Shown piece after piece: positions 45,006 to 54,654 of a DNA stretch of 64,000 nucleotides (positions are counted from its first letter, which is position 1; every line of letters starts with the position of its first letter). The stretch lies in assembly GCF_900103215.1 (NCBI RefSeq), contig NZ_FNGV01000003.1, positions 434,001 to 498,000 on the forward strand. Direction: 5' to 3'. The notes beneath the pieces are model-generated. The model had not been told where the DNA came from. It ran no database searches and saw nothing but the letters and a program-made list of their open reading frames with translations. The position numbers and the translations under genes are program-made. The DNA is from Kriegella aquimaris (GTDB lineage: Bacteria; Bacteroidota; Bacteroidia; Flavobacteriales; Flavobacteriaceae).

Positions 45006-45707
45006 ATGAAAAAAACAAAACTAAACTGTATCGTCATAGACCATTCGCAAATACAGCGGGCCCAACTCGGCAAACTAATCACAGAACACCCTCTTCTAAA
45101 TCTTACAGCCAGCTACGAGAATGGTCTGGAAGCTCTAGAAAACATAAAAGATGTTCAAATTGATCTTATTTTTCTTGATATTGACATACCACACATAAAT
45201 GGATTTGAACTACTTGAAACTTTAGAGGAACGTCCTCAAATTATAATTATCAGTAACAACGCCGATCACGCCCTAAAAGCTTTCGACTATGATGTTGCCG
45301 ATTACCTATTAAAACCAACTGTACCACATCGATTCGATAGTGCTATAGATAAGGCAATCTTCAAATCAGGTGCTGGGGTAAAAAAGCAGAAAGAGAAACA
45401 CATTTTTGTCAAATGTGACTCAAGAAGCGTAAGGGTAAGGCTCTCTGATATCAAATGGGTAGAAGCCTTGGGAGATTACGTAAAAGTAGTTATGGAAAAT
45501 AAAAATATGATGGTTCTCTCCTCGATGACTGCCTTTGCAAAACAATTACCTAAGAAAACATTCGTAAGAATTCACAAGTCATATATTGTAAACCTCCAAA
45601 AGGTTGAGAATTTCAATAGTTCAACGGTGGCCATTTGCGGCAGAAAAATGCCTTTAAGTCGAAAAAGAAAAATGGAGTTTAGGGAAGCTGTTGGCTTCTA
45701 TGAATAG
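45006..45707 (+). CDS. LytTR-family response regulator, orphan
   Basis: The 233-residue protein has a receiver domain (phospho-acceptor Asp58 in LIFLDIDIPHINGFELL) and a LytTR DNA-binding domain from about residue 135 (HIFVKCDSRSVRVRLSDIKWVEALGDYVKV, KKTFVRIHKSYIVNLQKVENF). No histidine kinase gene is adjacent, so it is an orphan in this window. It is convergent with galactokinase and preceded by a 261-base AT-rich gap in which I see nothing besides the trxB promoter elements. Targets unknown. Confidence 0.9.
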   Translation: MKKTKLNCIVIDHSQIQRAQLGKLITEHPLLNLTASYENGLEALENIKDVQIDLIFLDIDIPHINGFELLETLEERPQIIIISNNADHALKAFDYDVADYLLKPTVPHRFDSAIDKAIFKSGAGVKKQKEKHIFVKCDSRSVRVRLSDIKWVEALGDYVKVVMENKNMMVLSSMTAFAKQLPKKTFVRIHKSYIVNLQKVENFNSSTVAICGRKMPLSRKRKMEFREAVGFYE

Positions 45708-45791
45708 AACGAAATAATATCCCCGCTGCGGAACAAATCAAAGAGCGATAAAAAGACCGAATTGCTGATATAGCTATTTATCAGATGATTT

Positions 45792-46919
45792 CTATCGCAC
45801 CATGGTGCCTGCACTGGGACGCACCGTAAAAGCTTCCAATGCTATATTGAACCTGCTTTTATAAGCGGTACTAGCCTGTTGAATAAAATCATCCACGGCA
45901 TCCTTATGGACAATATTCAGGGTACAACCGCCAAATCCACCACCAGTTTGGCGTGCGCCTAAAACAGCAGGAAAATCCTTTGAAAAATCAACCAAGAAAT
46001 CAGATTCCGGACAACTTACTTCATATAATTTACTGATGCCTTCATGGGCCTCATATAAAAGCGCACCAACGCGGTTTAAATCATTTTTCTTAAGTGCTTC
46101 CGCCATTAACAGAACTCTTTCGTTTTCGGAGATTATGAACGAACAGCGGTCGAACACCACATCACTCATCTCGTGCTTTACTGCCTCGAGCATGTCTCTA
46201 GTTGCGTCCCGCAGGGAATCAACTTCCGGATATTTATTCTTAATTATGGCAACCCCTTCCTCACATTCCTGCTTTCGTACATTGTATTCACTTGTTGCTA
46301 GGTTATGTGATACTTTGGTATTGAGCATGACCATTTGATAAGGCTCAAATGCAATTGGTATTTGACTATGCTCCAACGATTTACAATCGAGTAAAATAAC
46401 ATGCCCCGTTTGGCTCATTACAGACGCAAATTGGTCCATAATGCCACATTGTGTTCCGACATAGGTGTGTTCGGCTGTTTGCGACAATTGTACAATATCC
46501 ATTTTTGTAAGACCAAGGTCGAACAGTTCGTTAAGACCAAAAGCAAGTCCACATTCCAATGCAGCCGACGAGCTCAGGCCAGATCCCTGCGGAAGATTAC
46601 TTTCCAACGTACAATCAAAACCTATTACTCCGTCGGTTCGTTTTGAAATTTCGTTGAGTACCCCGAGAATATAATTCTCCCACTCTACCGAACTCCTTGC
46701 TATAGTTCTCAGGTCAATTTTGAAACCCGTATCGAAGTCCGTACTGTAAATATTACATTCGGTTTCCGAACCATTTTTTTGAAGCCTGAAAATAATCTTC
46801 TTTTCAATAGCAGTAGGTAAGACATACCCTAAATTGTAATCCGTATGTTCGCCAATAAGATTGATTCTACCTGGGGATTCAATAATGAGTTGTGGATCGA
46901 ATTTTTCTAAAAACTTCAT
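45792..46919 (-). CDS. galK: Galactokinase
   Basis: The 375-residue GHMP kinase has the galactokinase signature GRINLIGEHTDYN (about 17-29), the ATP-binding LPQGSGLSSSAALE (about 109-122) and the third motif RQTGGGFGGCTLNIV near 320-335. It phosphorylates galactose in the cytosol as the first Leloir step. It is the last gene of block B, 14 bases after the FGE gene, which implies that the degraded glycan releases galactose. A kinase for a related sugar cannot be excluded, but GEHTDYN is the classical galactose motif. Confidence 0.93.
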   Translation of the reverse strand: MKFLEKFDPQLIIESPGRINLIGEHTDYNLGYVLPTAIEKKIIFRLQKNGSETECNIYSTDFDTGFKIDLRTIARSSVEWENYILGVLNEISKRTDGVIGFDCTLESNLPQGSGLSSSAALECGLAFGLNELFDLGLTKMDIVQLSQTAEHTYVGTQCGIMDQFASVMSQTGHVILLDCKSLEHSQIPIAFEPYQMVMLNTKVSHNLATSEYNVRKQECEEGVAIIKNKYPEVDSLRDATRDMLEAVKHEMSDVVFDRCSFIISENERVLLMAEALKKNDLNRVGALLYEAHEGISKLYEVSCPESDFLVDFSKDFPAVLGARQTGGGFGGCTLNIVHKDAVDDFIQQASTAYKSRFNIALEAFTVRPSAGTMVR

Positions 46920-46933
46920 TAGGTCGGTTTGGT

Positions 46934-48085
46934 TTATTTCTTTTCGTTCTTTGCCATAGCTACGGATGCTACCGTTCTAAAACCTAAATGCTCCAAAGAG
47001 GAATCTAAGCTCGTTGCCATTCGGGAAGATATTCTATAGCTTGCACAGTAGGAAGCGTTACAAAGAAACGAACCTCCTTTCATTATCTTTTCCTTCGCAT
47101 ATGGATCTCGCTCATTAAAAGGAGCGGTCGCCCCTTGCGGGTTTTTGGCAATTGTATTTGCCGAAAACACTTCATTGTAGAAATTAGTATTGTACCAATC
47201 GGTAGTCCATTCCCAAACATTTCCAGCCATATCATAAAGTCCCTTACTATTGGGAGGATATGATTTTACCGGGGCACGGTCCTCATAGCCATCTGTTTTT
47301 GTATTGGTTACAGGAAATTCCCCCTCCCAAGTATTCGCTTTCTTTTCAAGGCCCGAGGCATCGTTCCCCCAAAAATAAATGGAATTATCTTCATCACCTT
47401 GAGCAGCAAGTTCCCATTCGGCTTCGGTGGGCAATCTACGACCGGCCCATTCACAATAAGCCAAGGCATCTTCGTAGGCAATATGTACTACAGGGTAATC
47501 ATCTTTACCTTTTATAGAACTTTTAGGACCATTTGGGTGTCGCCAATTAGCGCCTATAGTCCAACTCCACCATTGTGAGAAATCATATAAATTTGGAACA
47601 CTACTCTTTGCCTTTTTAAAAGTCAAGGAACCAGGTTGCATGATGGAATCATGTGGTTTCGGGGTACCTTCAGGAAGTTGCTTCTTCATTTCTTCCCAAT
47701 CAATGGCGCGCTCTGCAATGGTAACATAACCAGTTTCATCGACAAACTTCTTGAATTGACCGTTGGTCACCTCAGTAACATCCATAAAGAAACCATCAAC
47801 GGCTACTTTATGGGCGGGTTTTTCATGGTCCATCGCCATTTTATCTTGATCTACCGCTCCTTGCATAAAAGTCGCACCAGGAATCCAAACCATACCTTCA
47901 GGTGCTTTGACGTCTTCGGGTTGCTCTTTTATAACTTCAATATTTTGAGGAGCCGCAACCTTTGCAACTTCGGCTTTTGCCTCTTTTTGCACAGCTTGAT
48001 TATCCATTTTTTCGTTGTTTTTACAGCTTGTAAAGCCAATTAAAACAATTAGTATAATTAGAATTGTACTACTATTTCGCATCAT
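46934..48085 (-). CDS. Formylglycine-generating enzyme (sulfatase-modifying factor), lipoprotein
   Basis: The 383-residue protein has a lipoprotein signal (lipobox FTSC, Cys21) and an FGE domain from about residue 62 (EGMVWIPGATFMQGA). The core contains TEVTNGQF, PVVHIAYEDALAYCEWAGRRLPTEAEWE, GLYDMAGNVWEWTTDWY and KGGSFLCNASYC. The two catalytic cysteines of true FGEs, spaced C-x4-C, are present (Cys342, Cys347), followed by SLEHLGFR. It converts the sulfatase Cys to formylglycine with oxygen and copper. It lies 33 bases after a sulfatase gene. The lipoprotein signal puts maturation outside the cytoplasm. Confidence 0.9.
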   Translation of the reverse strand: MMRNSSTILIILIVLIGFTSCKNNEKMDNQAVQKEAKAEVAKVAAPQNIEVIKEQPEDVKAPEGMVWIPGATFMQGAVDQDKMAMDHEKPAHKVAVDGFFMDVTEVTNGQFKKFVDETGYVTIAERAIDWEEMKKQLPEGTPKPHDSIMQPGSLTFKKAKSSVPNLYDFSQWWSWTIGANWRHPNGPKSSIKGKDDYPVVHIAYEDALAYCEWAGRRLPTEAEWELAAQGDEDNSIYFWGNDASGLEKKANTWEGEFPVTNTKTDGYEDRAPVKSYPPNSKGLYDMAGNVWEWTTDWYNTNFYNEVFSANTIAKNPQGATAPFNERDPYAKEKIMKGGSFLCNASYCASYRISSRMATSLDSSLEHLGFRTVASVAMAKNEKK

Positions 48086-48118
48086 AGGATTAAAAAATTT
48101 GATGGGTAAAGATACGGT

Positions 48119-49693
48119 CTATTTGTTAGTTAGCAGACCGTTTTTAATCAAAGGAATCTTAAAACCTTCCAATTCGGGGGCCTCACGCTCCCGACTAAAA
48201 ATTTCAGCAGCCTTTTTAATTACCTCTGGATGTGCATCTGCTACATTGGTTGTTTCGGTCGGATCATCCTTTAGGTTATAAAGCTCCAGAGTCGGCTTCT
48301 CCTTACTTTTCAAATTTCTGCGTAACACTTTCCAATCTCCCATTCGAATGGCAACTTGACCTCCACTACTAGGGAATTCCCAATACATAAATTCATGTTC
48401 TTGCTGATTATCTTGTGACAACAATGTGGGTAGCAGACTAAGACCATCTGTATTTTCGGGAGTTTCGTACCCGGCAATATCAGCAAAGGTTGCCATCATA
48501 TCGTAATGTGCCGAAACATGGTCGCTTTTGCTACCAGGGTTTATTTTCCCAGGCCACGAAGCGATCATGGGTACACGAATACCTCCTTCGTATAAAAACC
48601 CTTTTCCGCGACCCTTTTTTCCTTGAAAGGGTTTAGCGCTATCGAAAAATTCGGAATCGGACCCACCATTAAAAGTCGGACCGTTATCTGATGTAAATAC
48701 AATCAAGGTATTATCATAAATACCAAGGTCTTTGAGCTGCTTTACTAATTTTCCGATATTCTCATCCAAATAGGAAACCATTGCGGCATAGGCAGCATGC
48801 GGATTCTTATGTGGAAAATAACCTCTGTCTCCCAAATAAGGTTCCTCATCACCAAACTTTTCGATGTAATAATCTACCCATCTTTTTGGAGCTTGAAGTG
48901 CCACATGCGGAATGGGGCTGGCCCAATACATAAAAAATGGTCGGTTTTTGTTTTCTTCCACGAAATCGGTCATCCCTTGGAACATTATATCCGGAGAATA
49001 TTCGTTCAGCGTAAAATCGGAATAACTTTCTGAATCTTTTGGGTCGGCACCCTTTGGTAATTTGGTATTCGGTGCAACCGTATCATTGGCTAAATGTAGG
49101 CGGTTTCTATTCTTGTATAAAAAGAGCGGATAGTAGGTATGTGCCTGACGCTGACAATTGTATCCAAGGAAAAAATCAAAACCCATTTCATTGGGTATCG
49201 ATTGGGTATTGGGTGCTCCCAATCCCCATTTGCCGATCATGCCCGTGGCATAACCAGTTTCCTTAAGCTTGGCGGCAAGAGTCACCGTGCCTTCCGGCAT
49301 TGGTCGCTGCCCCTCTAACACAGAATCTTTCGCCATGGCCTTGTAATCCCATACATCACCACGTTCGCCCCATTCAGAATTACCGCGAACATAGGCATGA
49401 CCTGCGTGCTTACCGGTCATCAACATATATCTTGCAGGAGCACAAACGGGAGCACTACTATAGTGTTGGGTGAACAGCATACCGTTTTTGGCCAAAGCAT
49501 CGATATTAGGTGTTTCGATTTTATCTTGGCCATAAGCCCCAACTTCTGCATAGCCTAGATCATCGGCCAAAATATAGATGATGTTAGGTTTCGTCGATTT
49601 TTCAGTCGTTTGTTTGTTTTCTGGATTGTCTTTACAGGAAAAAAAGAATGTCCCTACGGCTAGTAGGGACATTAAATGCTTGCTATTAAACAT
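48119..49693 (-). CDS. Type I sulfatase (S1 family), lipoprotein
   Basis: The 524-residue enzyme has lipobox FFSC (Cys20), metal site LADDLGYAEVG, maturation motif CAPAR (Cys84) in APVCAPARYMLMTGKH, then GKWGLGAPN and VFTSDNGPTFNGG. The C-terminal sub-domain is arylsulfatase-A-like. It differs from the three sulfatases of block A in the CAPAR motif and the GHAYVRGN insert, so probably has another positional specificity. It precedes the FGE gene, which may mature it. Confidence 0.92.
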   Translation of the reverse strand: MFNSKHLMSLLAVGTFFFSCKDNPENKQTTEKSTKPNIIYILADDLGYAEVGAYGQDKIETPNIDALAKNGMLFTQHYSSAPVCAPARYMLMTGKHAGHAYVRGNSEWGERGDVWDYKAMAKDSVLEGQRPMPEGTVTLAAKLKETGYATGMIGKWGLGAPNTQSIPNEMGFDFFLGYNCQRQAHTYYPLFLYKNRNRLHLANDTVAPNTKLPKGADPKDSESYSDFTLNEYSPDIMFQGMTDFVEENKNRPFFMYWASPIPHVALQAPKRWVDYYIEKFGDEEPYLGDRGYFPHKNPHAAYAAMVSYLDENIGKLVKQLKDLGIYDNTLIVFTSDNGPTFNGGSDSEFFDSAKPFQGKKGRGKGFLYEGGIRVPMIASWPGKINPGSKSDHVSAHYDMMATFADIAGYETPENTDGLSLLPTLLSQDNQQEHEFMYWEFPSSGGQVAIRMGDWKVLRRNLKSKEKPTLELYNLKDDPTETTNVADAHPEVIKKAAEIFSREREAPELEGFKIPLIKNGLLTNK

Positions 49694-49740
49694 ATATAAA
49701 ATGTGAATTCAAATAAATATTCTAATTATAAGGGCGAACG

Positions 49741-51087
49741 TTATACCACCACTGTTTTCCCTGGCGTAGGAATTGCATAGGTACCATCTGCCAAAGGTTG
49801 AACTGGCGCAGGAGAATCCCAAGTCATATTATCGGGCACCAAAAGCAAATCAGAATTCAAAGCTTCGTCCCATTTTATAACCTTCCCAGAATAGGTGGCC
49901 ATTCTACCCATTATTGCGGTTAAGGTACTTTTGGCCCCATTTTCCGCATTGGAAATAACACCTCCATTTCGAATCGATTCGAACAATTTAACATGTTCTA
50001 CTTCGTACGGATTCGGATCATCTTTTCCTCTATGTTCAAATAATGTATTTCCGTTCCAATCTTTCAATTCTGCGGTATCTCCTTTTGTAGAAACCGTTCC
50101 TTTGGTACCTTGGAAAAATTCGGCCACCTTGCTCATCGTTTCCGGCTGATGGCGACATTGACTTGCGACTACCGCACCGCTCGGATACGTATATTCTACA
50201 AAATGATGATCAAAAATTTCACCATGATCTTTTCCAGTACGAACTTGTCTACCGCCCATACCCTGAGCAGAGATTGGGTATTCGCCTATAAACCAGTTTG
50301 CTACATCGATATTATGGATATGCTGCTCAAGAATATGATCCCCACATAACCAATTAAAGTAATACCAATTACGCATTTGGTACTCAAGCTCGGTTTGTTG
50401 TGGTTGTCTTTCACGTACCCAAACACCTCTGCTGTTCCAATATACCTGACCCGAAACAATCTTACCAATCTTGTCTTGTTTCAATTGCTCTAGCGCAGCC
50501 AAGTAGCTATCTTGATAATGACGTTGCAGCCCAACGACCACATTCAATTTGTTTTCTTTAGCCTTTTTTCCAGCTGCCAATACCCTTCGTATACCGGGAA
50601 CATCTGTCGCAACAGGCTTTTCCATAAAAACATGTTTCCCGTTATTTATGGCATACTCAAAATGCTGGGGTCTAAACCCTGGAGGTGTGGCCAAGATGAC
50701 AACATCTGCCAAGTCTATAGCTTTTTCGGCGGCATCGAAACCTACAAACTGATGTTCTTCTTTTACGTTTATTTTCTTGGTTTCGCCCATTGCCTTGGCG
50801 ATATTGGTCAAACTTGATTTCAATCTGTCTTCAAAGGCATCGGCCATTGCAACCAGTTCTACATTATCATCGGCCTTGAGAGCTTGAACAACTGCTCCTG
50901 TTCCGCGACCCCCACAACCAACTACGGCAAGTTTAAGCTTCTTATCGTTAAATACATTTACCATGGCACCCATTTGAAATGTCGGAAGCACCATAGCTCC
51001 TGAAAGCAAGGCTGTACTCTTGACAAAATTCCTTCTTGAATTTTCAGACACACCTGTGCCCTTCTTGTTATTCTTCATTTTTTCCAT
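49741..51087 (-). CDS. Exported Gfo/Idh/MocA-family oxidoreductase (Tat substrate)
   Basis: The 448-residue protein begins with a twin-arginine signal (SRRNFVKSTALLSGAM, about 17-32), a Rossmann motif VVGCGGRGTGAV (about 54-65) and the Gfo/Idh/MocA segment FMEKPVATDVPGIR near 152. The C-terminal domain has RNWYYFNWLCGDHILEQHIHNIDVANW. Tat export means it leaves the cytoplasm folded with its NAD(P) bound. Some exported members of this superfamily are NAD-dependent glycosidases (GH109), so a role in glycan cleavage is possible. It sits between GH95 and a sulfatase. Confidence 0.85.
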   Translation of the reverse strand: MEKMKNNKKGTGVSENSRRNFVKSTALLSGAMVLPTFQMGAMVNVFNDKKLKLAVVGCGGRGTGAVVQALKADDNVELVAMADAFEDRLKSSLTNIAKAMGETKKINVKEEHQFVGFDAAEKAIDLADVVILATPPGFRPQHFEYAINNGKHVFMEKPVATDVPGIRRVLAAGKKAKENKLNVVVGLQRHYQDSYLAALEQLKQDKIGKIVSGQVYWNSRGVWVRERQPQQTELEYQMRNWYYFNWLCGDHILEQHIHNIDVANWFIGEYPISAQGMGGRQVRTGKDHGEIFDHHFVEYTYPSGAVVASQCRHQPETMSKVAEFFQGTKGTVSTKGDTAELKDWNGNTLFEHRGKDDPNPYEVEHVKLFESIRNGGVISNAENGAKSTLTAIMGRMATYSGKVIKWDEALNSDLLLVPDNMTWDSPAPVQPLADGTYAIPTPGKTVVV

Positions 51088-51262
51088 TGTTATTGAATTT
51101 ATATCTGTTCGGTTCTAAACCATATTGTGTAGCGCCCGTGAATATAAAAAGAATATTCCTCTTTTCTTGCCGGCACTGCATATTTTTGACCTTTTAACAG
51201 TCATATCATGTATTAAAAATCAAATACCATGCGATTTTCACATAACACATTGTGCGGCACCT

Positions 51263-53659
51263 TTACTTACCAAAATTATATTTTTCTCCTTTTTTTAGAG
51301 TTATCTGCGACTCCTTTCCGTCATACACCACCGTGACATTTTGTGCTTTTGGGGAATGTATATCGGCGAACAACAATTCACCGTCCTGCCACTCCATATC
51401 AATGGTAAGTCCACCTTTGGCCTTTAAACCTGATATCTTTCCGGTGGGCCATTCTTTTGGAAGCGCAGGAAGTAAATGAACAATTCCTTCCCTGCTTTGC
51501 AACAACATTTCGGCTATGCCTGCCGTGGTGCCAAAATTGGCATCCATCTGAAAAGGGGGATGTAAACCGAACAGATTGGGCGAAGTACTTTTCGACAATA
51601 CCGTTTCCAAACTGCTTTTCGCTTTCTCCGCTTCTTGCAACCGCGCATATTGATTGATTAACCAAGCTGCACTCCACCCCGTGTGTCCCCCGCCATTCTC
51701 GATGCGATAATCCAATGATTTTTTTGCCGCGATAGCTAGCTTCGGTGTTTCCCTTAAACTAATTTGGCTCCCTGGATGTAAGGCAAAAAGATGTGAAATA
51801 TGGCGATGGCCCGGTTCAACTTCAGGAAATTCTTCGGCCCATTCCATCAACCTACCATCGGAACTGATTTGAGGTCCGGCTAATTTATTAAGAGACTCCT
51901 CCACTTTAGCCGTAAAACTATTTTTAATACCCAACTCTTTTGAAGCTTTCAGAAAATCGGTGAATAATTGCCAAATAACTTGTTGATCGTGGGCTGGCCC
52001 CATACTGATTTGGCTCTTGCTTCCATCAGGTGCGATAAATGTGTTTTCAGGGGATACGGCCGGACCGGAAACCAATTGCCCCGTTTTCGGATCTTTCACC
52101 AGCCAATCCATATAGAATTTTGTCGATCCCTCAAGGACAGGATACATTTGCTCCAAGAAATTTTTATCGTTCGAATAGGAATAATGCTCTAAGATATGTG
52201 CACAGATCCATGCACCGGCCCCAGTATGCATTCCCCAACTGGCAGCCTCCCCTGGAGATGTATAACCCCATGTATTAGTTATAGGATGCACAACCCAACC
52301 CTTGTGGTGATATTGCACTTGCGCCGTTTTTTCTCCCGGCTCTACCAAAGATCCGATCAGGTCAAAGAGCGGCAAATGCATTTCGGATAAATTGGTCACC
52401 TCAGCAGGCCAATAATTCATTTCAACATTTACATCGGTATGATAGTCCCCGTTCCAAGGTGTTTGAATCTTATTCGCCCAAATACCCTGTAAATTGGCCG
52501 GTAGCGTACCCGGACGCGATGATGAGATAAGCAAATACCGCCCGTATTGAAAGAACAACTCTTCTAAATGGGAATCGTTTTTGGTCTGTTTGTAATTTTT
52601 CAACCGTACATCGGTGGGAATCGGGTCGAAGCTGTTGGGTGTAATATCAAAATGGACTCGTTGGTAATACGATTGGTATTCCTTAATGTGATTGCCCAAC
52701 AATTGCTGATATGTCTTTTTCGTAGCATTCGTCAAGCTATTGACCGTTAGTCTTTTATAATCCCGACCCGTATATTCAGGATATTTCAACATATAATCTG
52801 TAGAGGCCGAAAGAATAAGCGTGACCTCATCAGCATCTTGGACTTCGATTTGTCCATTTACGTACTTTACGTTTCCATTTTTAGTGAGTGCTTTCAAACG
52901 CGCCATATACTCCAATCCCTCACCTCCTTTACCATCGGATAGTGCTCCCGACATTATCAACTGATTATCTTCAACAGCAACTTTATAGCGCTCAGGCCGG
53001 CTCATCGTGCTTGTAAACGAAATTGCACCTGGTCGGTCGGCCGTAAAACGAGCTACCATTACCTGATCGGGATAGCTTGTAAATATCTCCCTCGTATAGT
53101 TTATGCCATTCTGAGTATAGCGAACACGAACCACGGCATCTTCAAGATCTAGTTCCTTATGATAATTCTCATAAGGATCTTGTTTTCCGTTGTCGATCCA
53201 TAAATCACCCAAGGTTTGGAAACATCCAAAGGGCACTTCCGCCCCGTTTCCATGGCCCGAACCTTCACCTTTGCAAACTTGTGTGCTATTTGTAAGTTCG
53301 GTGGCTTCCTTATACTTACCTTCAAATAGCAACTGTCTAATTTTGTCTTGAGCGGCATAGGCTTCGGGATTGTCGTTGTCGTCAGGGCTACCGGACCACA
53401 TACTCTCTTCGTTCAATTGAATACGTTCGCGGTTGACATCCCCATAAACCATAACTCCTAAAGAACCATTGCCCAACGGTAGAGACTTAAGCCATTCGGG
53501 ATCGTCTTTCCAGCCATTTGGTGAATCTTGAACAGATGCATCCGCAGGGGCGTCATACCACAATTTAAGGTGTTCGGCATCATCCTGCCCCCTAATCCCA
53601 AAACTGGAAAACAAAATAAGGGCAGTAATAAAAAATTTCTGTTGTCGGTATCTTTTCAT
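51263..53659 (-). CDS. GH95 glycoside hydrolase (alpha-L-fucosidase or alpha-L-galactosidase)
   Basis: The 798-residue protein has a signal peptide (FGIRGQ), the GH95 N-terminal beta domain (LWYDAPADASVQDSPNGW, LPLGNGSLGVMVYGDV) and the alpha/alpha barrel. By comparison with the Bifidobacterium AfcA active site, visible residues are NVEMNYWPAE (Asn411, Asn415), the general acid Glu538 in SPEN and Asp706 in QMDANFG. GH95 enzymes remove terminal alpha-1,2-linked L-fucose, some L-galactose. It is 15 bases after the esterase gene. Confidence 0.92.
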   Translation of the reverse strand: MKRYRQQKFFITALILFSSFGIRGQDDAEHLKLWYDAPADASVQDSPNGWKDDPEWLKSLPLGNGSLGVMVYGDVNRERIQLNEESMWSGSPDDNDNPEAYAAQDKIRQLLFEGKYKEATELTNSTQVCKGEGSGHGNGAEVPFGCFQTLGDLWIDNGKQDPYENYHKELDLEDAVVRVRYTQNGINYTREIFTSYPDQVMVARFTADRPGAISFTSTMSRPERYKVAVEDNQLIMSGALSDGKGGEGLEYMARLKALTKNGNVKYVNGQIEVQDADEVTLILSASTDYMLKYPEYTGRDYKRLTVNSLTNATKKTYQQLLGNHIKEYQSYYQRVHFDITPNSFDPIPTDVRLKNYKQTKNDSHLEELFFQYGRYLLISSSRPGTLPANLQGIWANKIQTPWNGDYHTDVNVEMNYWPAEVTNLSEMHLPLFDLIGSLVEPGEKTAQVQYHHKGWVVHPITNTWGYTSPGEAASWGMHTGAGAWICAHILEHYSYSNDKNFLEQMYPVLEGSTKFYMDWLVKDPKTGQLVSGPAVSPENTFIAPDGSKSQISMGPAHDQQVIWQLFTDFLKASKELGIKNSFTAKVEESLNKLAGPQISSDGRLMEWAEEFPEVEPGHRHISHLFALHPGSQISLRETPKLAIAAKKSLDYRIENGGGHTGWSAAWLINQYARLQEAEKAKSSLETVLSKSTSPNLFGLHPPFQMDANFGTTAGIAEMLLQSREGIVHLLPALPKEWPTGKISGLKAKGGLTIDMEWQDGELLFADIHSPKAQNVTVVYDGKESQITLKKGEKYNFGK

Positions 53660-53674
53660 TTTATTAGAATTTAA

Positions 53675-54544
53675 TCAGCGGTGTTCCTTTATTTTCTCAG
53701 CAAACCGGTTACCCAGTTCCAAAACACCAAATGTATTAAAGTGTATCTTATCATTGGGGTAAGGGGAATTCGGTTCATCTGCACGCAATGGTAAATCATC
53801 GGTTGGAACAACAAAAGCATTCTTCAGCGACAGAGACTTACCTGAATCTTGATCTACATAGCGTTGCCCCGAACGCACCTCATCTCTTCCTGCATACACT
53901 TTTTGGTTGACAGGAATTACATAACCGTAAACAAACTGCATTTTTTTAGCTCCGAATTGTTTCCGTACCCGTTTTATAAAATGCCTTAAGTTTTTGCCAT
54001 AATTTTTAGAATTCTCGATTCCGGAATCTTCCCGCGCATCCCCTTCACCCTGCTGCCAGACCATTGCTTTGATTTTAGGGCTATACCCTTGGGCTCTTAA
54101 ATCTTCAAGTCCTTTATCTACCGTTCTTACAAAGTGTTTGAACTGTATGCCGTACGCTATTGTATCCTGTTTATTTTTACCTGGGTTCCAATCTTCGAAC
54201 AAATTAGACCCCGAATACGCATGTTTTATAAGGGCTATCTTGCTATCTGGAAAAAACTCCTGAAGCTTTGTACCCATAGAAAGTTCTACCCCAAAACGAT
54301 CGGGAGATTCCGAAGCCTGATGCAAGGGCGTCCAAGTATAGGGTTTTTCTCCTTTCATCAAATGTGAATGGAGTAAAAGCACTTCGGTGTTTATACTGAA
54401 ATCGGAAGGTATGTTCACCATGTACCCCTGCCCCGTGGCATTCGATTGCCCGCCGATAAGGTATACATCTATTTCTTTGTGCTGGGAAAAGACCAATGAA
54501 AAAGACCCGATAAAAAAGCAGATTAGAAATTTACATATGTTCAT
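53675..54544 (-). CDS. SGNH carbohydrate esterase, sialate O-acetylesterase (SASA)-like
   Basis: The 289-residue protein has a signal peptide (FSLVFSQ) and an SGNH fold of the DUF303/SASA type. Nucleophile Ser34 lies in LIGGQSNATGQG, WQQGEGDARE near residue 169 carries the block-III type Gln/Gly-Glu, and Asp265/His268 in NDKIHF complete the triad. Such enzymes remove acetyl groups from sugars. Between the propeller-GH29 gene and GH95, it probably deacetylates the same glycan before fucose removal. Confidence 0.87.
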   Translation of the reverse strand: MNICKFLICFFIGSFSLVFSQHKEIDVYLIGGQSNATGQGYMVNIPSDFSINTEVLLLHSHLMKGEKPYTWTPLHQASESPDRFGVELSMGTKLQEFFPDSKIALIKHAYSGSNLFEDWNPGKNKQDTIAYGIQFKHFVRTVDKGLEDLRAQGYSPKIKAMVWQQGEGDAREDSGIENSKNYGKNLRHFIKRVRKQFGAKKMQFVYGYVIPVNQKVYAGRDEVRSGQRYVDQDSGKSLSLKNAFVVPTDDLPLRADEPNSPYPNDKIHFNTFGVLELGNRFAEKIKEHR

Positions 54545-54654
54545 AATTTAAAAATTACATGCTTATTTCAAAGTATAGAAATATTCGATTTTTGACTTAT
54601 CATAACCTATAGATTTCTCTTCTTTGAATGATTTTTACTGATTTTGACATTAAT

